DNA from: Paractinoplanes atraurantiacus
Lineage (GTDB): Bacteria; Actinomycetota; Actinomycetes; Mycobacteriales; Micromonosporaceae
Direction of reading: 5' to 3'
DNA length: 64,000 nt
NCBI RefSeq assembly: GCF_900215205.1
Contig: NZ_OBDY01000014.1
Coordinates: 62,001 to 126,000, forward strand
In this document: positions 59,122 to 64,000 of the stretch, one piece after another
Layout of the letters: each line of letters begins with the position of its first letter
How positions within the stretch are numbered: the first letter of the stretch is position 1
The notes under the pieces: generated by a model
What the model was told of the DNA's origin: nothing
Seen by the model: only the letters and a program-made list of their open reading frames with translations
The model's database searches: none
Program-made: the position numbers and the translations under genes

Positions 59122-61800
59122 CTAGGTCGCCTCGGGGTTCTTCTCCAGTTGCTCCGCCAGCTGCTGCCGCCGGCTGATGCCGAGCCGGGGATAGAGGCGA
59201 TAGAGGTACGAGGCCACGGTGCGCGGTGACAATCGGAGCCGCTGGCCGATCTCGCGGTTGCTCAGGCCCCGTCCGGCCAGCGTGGCGATCTCCCGTTCAC
59301 GGGCGGAGAGCACCGCGCCGACGGCGAACGGGGTCCCGTGGGTCTCGCCGGTGGCGCGCAGCTGCCGGTCGGCGGCCTCGGCCCAGGGCCGGGCGCCCAT
59401 CCGGTCGAAAGCCGCCCGGGCGGCTCGCAGCGGCTCGCGGGCATCCAGGTAGCGGCGCTGACGGTGCAGCCACCGGCCACGGTGCAGGTGAAGCCGGGCC
59501 CGGGCCAGCTCGGCGGTGGAGGGCAGGGCCCGCAGCGCCTCGGTGTACCGGTGCGCGGCTTCCCCTTCGTCGGCGAGGACGGCGGCGGCGTACAGATCCG
59601 CCACCACCATCTGCTCGGACGGCAGGCGCCGCGCGAGTTCCGGCAGGTCGGCCAGGAGGCGCCGGGCCTCGGCCTCGGCTCCGGCGGCCACCGCCGCGTC
59701 GGCGAGATCGGGCACGATGCGCCATTTGCTCATCGGGTAGGGGCTGCCCGTGGGGAATTGCGAGGACAGGGCCTCGTACGCCTCGGACGCCCGGCCGTCG
59801 AAGAGCGACAGCATCCCGGTGGCCTGCCCTTCGAGCCCGGCCGCAAGCGGCAACGTGGCGATGTCCTGCTCGGTGCGCAGTTCCCGCAGCAGTAGGGCGG
59901 CCGTCTCGGTGTCGCCGCGGATGGCGGCCACCAGCGCCGCGACGCCGGTCAGGCCCAGCCAGATGTTCGACTCCCCCGAGCGCAGGGCCAGCTCGCGTCC
60001 CTCGGCGGCCTCGTCCGCGGCCACCGCGAGCTGTCCTAGATAGACACGAGGCCATGCGGCCATCAGCGACCGCGCGAGCAACCCCAGGCGTCCCTCTTCC
60101 CGCCAGCGAGCGGCGGCCCGGCCGAAATAGCGGACGCAGAGGGTGTCCTCGCCGAGGGCCAGGGCGGTGCTGCCGAGGTGGTGCAGCGCCCGGCCGTCCG
60201 CCGGGGCGCCGGGCCCGGCCGCGAGAAGCGGGAGCACCGCCGTTCCACGGCCGAACGGGTCGGCGTGCGCCGGCACGGCCAGGGTGATCGTGTTCTCCGG
60301 GCCGGTCCGCCATCGATCCAGCTCGGCGGTCACCTGCCGGCGGACCTCGCCGGGCGGGTTCTGGGTGCTGCATCGCATCGCCGCCCGCCACAACAGGTTC
60401 TCCGCCACATCGACGGCGCCGGCGTCGTGGGCGCGCGCGGCGGCGGCCACCATGTCGCCGATGCGCTGAGGCACCTCGCTCAGGTCGACCGCCGCCGCGT
60501 CCGAGACGACGAGCAGCCGGCCCCGGTCGACCGGCCCGGCCGCCCGCAGGTCGGCCCGGCCGAGCAGGCGGCGGGCGTGGTCCCGCTCGCTCAGTTGCTC
60601 GGCCAGCTCGACCGCCCGGATCAGCAAACCGGTGCCGCGGCCCCGATCGGCCGCCAGCGGCGCGGCCCGGCGCAGAGCGGTCAGGGCGGTCGTCACGTCG
60701 CCGTCGGCCAGGGCCTCGTCGGCCACGGCCTCCAGCCGTACGGACAAGGGGTCGTCGGGTCCGATGGTGGCGGCGGCCTCGTGCGGCATGGACCGCCGGG
60801 GATCGTCGTGCAGCGCGACGGCCAGGGCCCGGTGGACTCTCAGTTGCTCGGTGACGCCGGCCCGCCGGTAGACGGCCGGGCGGCTCAGCGGGTGCCGAAA
60901 CGCCGGGCGCCGCCCGGTCAGCACGATCAGGTCGGTACCGAGGGCCTCCTGCACGACCTCCGGTGTCACCTCGGCCCCGGCCAGGGCGGCGGTGACCTCG
61001 AGCAGCACGTGCAGGGAGGCGTCCGGCTCGGCCGCCAGGGCCAGCAGGAACAGGCGGCACTCCCGCGAGCAGGTGTGCGGATGCGCGCTGAACGCCGTCT
61101 CCAGTCGCGGCGTCAGCGGCAACTGGTCGCCGTCGTCCAGCGCCGGGGTCAGCGCCTCGGGCAACTCCGAGAGCGCCAGCGGATTGCCCGCGGCCTCGGC
61201 CAGGACCAGATCCCGCAACCCGGACGGCAGGCCCGCCGCGCGCCGGTCGAGCAGCGCGGCGGCGGCGTCCGGGCCGAGCGGGACCAGGCGCAACCCCACG
61301 GCGCCGAACGAGTCGTAGTGATGCGGATCGCCGGTGCGCGCCGCGCCGACGACCAGCAGCGCGTGCCCCCGTGCTCGCCGGGCCACGAAGGCGAGCACGG
61401 CCCGGCTCTCCACGTCGACCCACTGGAGGTCGTCGATGAGCACCACGACCGGTGCCCGCCCGGCGGCCTCGGTGAGCAGCTCGAAGACGGCCAGCGCGAC
61501 GCGGTGCACGTCGGCCGCGGCGTCGGGCGGCGCGACCTCGCCGCCGATCGGTTGCAGCAGCAAGTGCAGCGCGGCGAAGGGGAACCAGCGTTCGGCCTCG
61601 ACTCCCGACGTCGACAGAACGGTGCAGCCGCGTGCCGCCGCCTCGACCTCCGTCCAGCCCATCAGGGTGGACCGCCCCGTCCCGGCCAGGCCGTGAAGGA
61701 TCAGCGCCGATCCGCGCCCGGCCGCCGCGGCGTCCAGGGCCCGCGTCAGGCGCGACAGCTCCGCATCGCGCCCCACGATCTCGGCGGACGTGCCGCTCAT
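59122..61800 (-). CDS. Large ATP-binding LuxR-family (LAL) transcriptional regulator
   Basis: 892 residues in the LAL layout. An N-terminal ATPase domain has a P-loop-like HGLAGTGRSTLM and Walker B VVVLIDDLQWVD. A long TPR-like helical middle follows, and a C-terminal LuxR helix-turn-helix (LSAREREIATLAGRGLSNRE, then IGQRLRLSPRTVASYLYRLY). In the P-loop the nearly invariant lysine is replaced by arginine (GTGRST), so nucleotide binding may be weakened. LAL proteins often activate sugar or antibiotic pathways. Its target is unknown; it is convergent with the monooxygenase gene. Confidence 0.92.
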   Translation of the reverse strand: MSGTSAEIVGRDAELSRLTRALDAAAAGRGSALILHGLAGTGRSTLMGWTEVEAAARGCTVLSTSGVEAERWFPFAALHLLLQPIGGEVAPPDAAADVHRVALAVFELLTEAAGRAPVVVLIDDLQWVDVESRAVLAFVARRARGHALLVVGAARTGDPHHYDSFGAVGLRLVPLGPDAAAALLDRRAAGLPSGLRDLVLAEAAGNPLALSELPEALTPALDDGDQLPLTPRLETAFSAHPHTCSRECRLFLLALAAEPDASLHVLLEVTAALAGAEVTPEVVQEALGTDLIVLTGRRPAFRHPLSRPAVYRRAGVTEQLRVHRALAVALHDDPRRSMPHEAAATIGPDDPLSVRLEAVADEALADGDVTTALTALRRAAPLAADRGRGTGLLIRAVELAEQLSERDHARRLLGRADLRAAGPVDRGRLLVVSDAAAVDLSEVPQRIGDMVAAAARAHDAGAVDVAENLLWRAAMRCSTQNPPGEVRRQVTAELDRWRTGPENTITLAVPAHADPFGRGTAVLPLLAAGPGAPADGRALHHLGSTALALGEDTLCVRYFGRAAARWREEGRLGLLARSLMAAWPRVYLGQLAVAADEAAEGRELALRSGESNIWLGLTGVAALVAAIRGDTETAALLLRELRTEQDIATLPLAAGLEGQATGMLSLFDGRASEAYEALSSQFPTGSPYPMSKWRIVPDLADAAVAAGAEAEARRLLADLPELARRLPSEQMVVADLYAAAVLADEGEAAHRYTEALRALPSTAELARARLHLHRGRWLHRQRRYLDAREPLRAARAAFDRMGARPWAEAADRQLRATGETHGTPFAVGAVLSAREREIATLAGRGLSNREIGQRLRLSPRTVASYLYRLYPRLGISRRQQLAEQLEKNPEAT

Positions 61801-61907
61801 CCCGCCTCACCATCCCGTCTGCCCTGGCCAGCGCCATGATACGAGGTGGGACGGCACACGCATTCGTCTGTCACTGGCACGGCACAACCCCGGCCTAGCG
61901 TTGCCGC

Positions 61908-62288
61908 ATGGCCTCACCTTCGTCGCCGCGAACGGACTCCGGCGGCCCGGCGCGACCGGCGAGCGCCGCGGTCCGCCTGAGGCCGTTGGAGATCACCGTC
62001 CTGCGGCATCCGCTCGGCGTCCGCCTCCGCGGCGAAGTGGACCTGGCCACGGTGCCCCGACTGGAACCGGTGCTGGAACTGCTTCTCGACGCACCGGGCG
62101 ACGTCGTGGTCGACCTCGGCGGCGTGACCTTCCTCGACGTGGGCGGCGGCCGTGCACTGGCCCGGACCGCCTTGCTCCTGCGGCCCACCGGCCGCCAAGT
62201 CCACCTGCGGGCGGCGAGCCCGTTCGTGTGCCGCGTCCTGTTCCTTCTCGGCTGGGCGGACTTGTTCGTACTGCCGGAGCCCGCATGA
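61908..62288 (+). CDS. STAS-domain protein (anti-sigma factor antagonist-like)
   Basis: 126 residues. A 25-residue polar extension precedes a STAS domain with GVRLRGEVDLATVPRLEPVL, the VVVDLGGVTFLDVGGGRAL strand and a last strand VHLRAASPFVCRVLFLLGW. In typical anti-sigma antagonists the strand ends in D-S/T-SG-L with a phosphorylated serine or threonine. Here the position is glycine (DVGGG), so phospho-control by an RsbW-like kinase is not expected. It is followed closely by a SARP-type regulator gene in the same direction. Confidence 0.85.
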   Translation: MASPSSPRTDSGGPARPASAAVRLRPLEITVLRHPLGVRLRGEVDLATVPRLEPVLELLLDAPGDVVVDLGGVTFLDVGGGRALARTALLLRPTGRQVHLRAASPFVCRVLFLLGWADLFVLPEPA

Positions 62289-62360
62289 CATCGCCGGTCC
62301 GCCGGTCTTCAGTAATCCGACTGGTTCTTCGGCGGCCCGGCGAGGCGCACCGTACCGGTC

Positions 62361-64000
62361 ATGAAGGACGACGTTCCGCACTTCGGCATCCTGGGCCCGG
62401 TGGTGATCCGCCGGGGTCGCACCCGATACCCCTCCACGGGTTTCAGCAACGTCTGCTGATCGCGCTCCTGCTGGCCCGGGCCGGCGCGGCAGTTCCCCTC
62501 GACGACCTGATCAGCCTGCTCTGGGCCGAGAAGGAAACTCCGCCGAGCGCGGCCAATGTGGTCCACCGCCACATCGGCCGGATCCGGCGGCTGCTGGAGC
62601 CGGGTCTCGCGGTGCGCAAGCCGGGCCGGTTCCTGGTCGCGGCGGCGGGCGGTTATCGACTGATCGCCGCCTCGTCGGACCTGCGGCAGATGCGGACGCT
62701 GCGGGATCGGGCGCTCGGTGCCTGGCGTACGGGCCGGGCGCCGGACGCGGCCGGTCTCTTCGCGCAGGCGCTGGGTCTGCGCCGGGGCCGTACGGCGGCC
62801 GGCCTGGAACCGGCCTGCCTGACCCACCCGGACTTCACCGCGATCGAGGCGGAATGGCTCTCCGTGGTCCGGGAGGCGGCCGACTTCTTCCTCGGCCAGG
62901 GACAGAGCCACCGTGTTCTGCCGGCCTTGCGGCAAGCCGCGGACCTGGCGCCGCTGGACGAGTCGCTGCACTCGCGGCTGCTCCAGGCGCTGAGGGCGGA
63001 CGGGCGTACGGCTCAGGCCGTCCAGGCGTACGAAGGAATTCGTCTCCGGCTCAGCGCCGAGATCGGGCAGGTCCTGCGATGGCTGGCCGGGCCCATCCCG
63101 GTCCTGACCGTCGACGGCGTTCCCGGCGTCGGCAAGACCACCCTGGCCCTCCACCTGCTGCACCGGCTCGCCGGCGAATTCCCGGACGGCAGGCTCCACG
63201 TCGATCTGCGAGGCTTCACACCGGGCGCCACGCCGCTGGAACCCGCCGAGGCCCTGCGCCTTCTGCTCGGACAGCTCGGCGTGGTCCGGATGCCGGTCGA
63301 ACTCCACGGCCTCGCCGGCCTCTATCGCAGCCTGCTGGCCGCTAAGCGGATCCTGGTCGTGCTGGACAACGCCCACGACCCCGAACAGATCCGCCACCTG
63401 CTGCCCGGCACCCCGCGGTGCCCGGTCATCCTCACCAGTCGCCGCCGGCTGGGACTGGCACACACCGCCTGTTCCCTGAGCCTCGACCTGCCCACCCACG
63501 CGCAGGCCCGCGAGCTTCTCATCGGGCGGCTGGGCGCCACCCGGCTGACCGACGACCACATCGACCGGCTGGTCACCGCGTGCGGGCGGCTCCCCCTCGC
63601 CCTGTCCCTCGTCGCCCGCAGCGCCAGGCCCCGCCCGACGCTGCGCCAGGTCGCCCGGCTCGACCGGCTGCGGGCGAGCTTCGATCGCTCGTACTCGGAT
63701 CTCAGCCCACCGGCCGCACGCACGCTACAGCTGTTGTCGCGCCACCCGAACGGCGACGTCACCGTGGCCGGCACGGCCGCGCTCACCGGCACACCCGGCC
63801 GGACGGCCCGCTCCGCTCTGGCCGAGCTGCACCGGTCCGGCCTGCTCACCGAGCTCGCGCCGGGACGGTTCGGGCTGCCCGACCTGCTCCACGCCTACGC
63901 CGCCGGCCTGACCGACACCGAAATGTTCACACACTCCCGGCAGCTACGTCGTCAAGTAGCCGATCAGCGGGGGCGGGAAGCCTGGGAGAGCGCGGCGTAA
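62361..64000 (+). pseudogene. SARP/AfsR-type regulator with NB-ARC domain, frameshifted near the 5' end
   Basis: The N-terminus (FGILGPVVIRRG) starts at ATG 62361, but the rest (SHPIPLHGFQQRLLIALLLA onward) lies in another frame. One extra base in the G run at about 62412 would join them. Joined, the protein has about 545 residues. It would contain an OmpR-like DNA-binding domain (SAANVVHRHIGRIRRLLEPG), a BTAD domain, an NB-ARC ATPase with GVPGVGKTTLALHL, and a winged-helix end (FGLPDLLHAYAAG). It lacks the TPR half of AfsR. The stop codon is the last codon of the window. The break may be a true mutation or a homopolymer error. Such regulators control secondary metabolism. Confidence 0.75.

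Noticed and set aside
1..64000. tRNA, rRNA, insertion sequences, integrase or attachment sites
   Set aside because: I looked for cloverleaf-like segments, transposase motifs and terminal repeats and found none that I can support.

Overview
The base composition (about 70 percent G+C, strong third-position GC bias, many GTG/TTG starts, tight ATGA/GTGA overlaps) and the gene content (large ATP-binding LuxR regulators, SARP/AfsR-like regulator, secreted M4 peptidase, RHS polymorphic toxin, a natural-product cluster) point to a filamentous actinobacterium. The style suggests Actinoplanes or another Micromonosporaceae genus; this is inference, as no rRNA or marker gene fixes it.

Left part (1-8.9 kb): cation homeostasis and export. 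Two nhaA antiporter genes, one fused to a DsbA-like domain, and one drug-type ABC exporter each follow a copy of the same conserved leader RNA. The leader resembles the nhaA-I motif, which I recall being described as a lithium riboswitch class. An amidohydrolase lies between. Then come a LuxR-type regulator, a divergent M4 metallopeptidase (8.9-11.9 kb) and two small membrane proteins.

Middle left (12.9-30.1 kb): the most interesting region, a biosynthetic gene cluster that I read as a nucleoside-antibiotic pathway related to blasticidin S, mildiomycin and arginomycin. A leftward eight-gene operon encodes a radical SAM enzyme (cytosylglucuronate-decarboxylase-like), a GT-B-like protein, a DegT aminotransferase, a caspase-fold/zinc-ribbon protein, a VioC-type arginine beta-hydroxylase, an ATP-grasp ligase, a guanidinoacetate-methyltransferase-like enzyme and a 64-residue protein. 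A rightward operon encodes a three-part molybdenum hydroxylase, whose large subunit runs in frame without a stop into a cytosylglucuronate-synthase-like glycosyltransferase, and then a polytopic membrane protein. The two operons share a divergent promoter containing an 18-bp palindrome. An MFS exporter and an ABC-F protein at the right edge look like export and self-resistance. No CMP hydrolase and no arginine aminomutase are seen, so the product is probably not one of the known molecules.

Middle (30.1-45.2 kb): an orphan cytochrome b (QcrB) flanked by gene remnants, then two modules that each pair a histidine kinase and response regulator with a MacB-like ABC transporter (ATPase plus FtsX permease). 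The first also has a lipoprotein and a peptidoglycan-binding adaptor. A DedA protein and an acyltransferase sit among them.

Right part (45.2-64 kb): a retron-type reverse transcriptase, an hsp20 gene with an upstream HAIR-like operator, a frameshifted DUF72 gene, rsgA, an SRPBCC protein, an RHS/Hint polymorphic toxin with two downstream immunity candidates, an FAD monooxygenase, a giant LuxR regulator, a STAS protein, and a SARP/NB-ARC regulator whose 5' end needs one frameshift. Its stop codon is the last codon of the window. I see no tRNA, rRNA, insertion sequence or CRISPR array.
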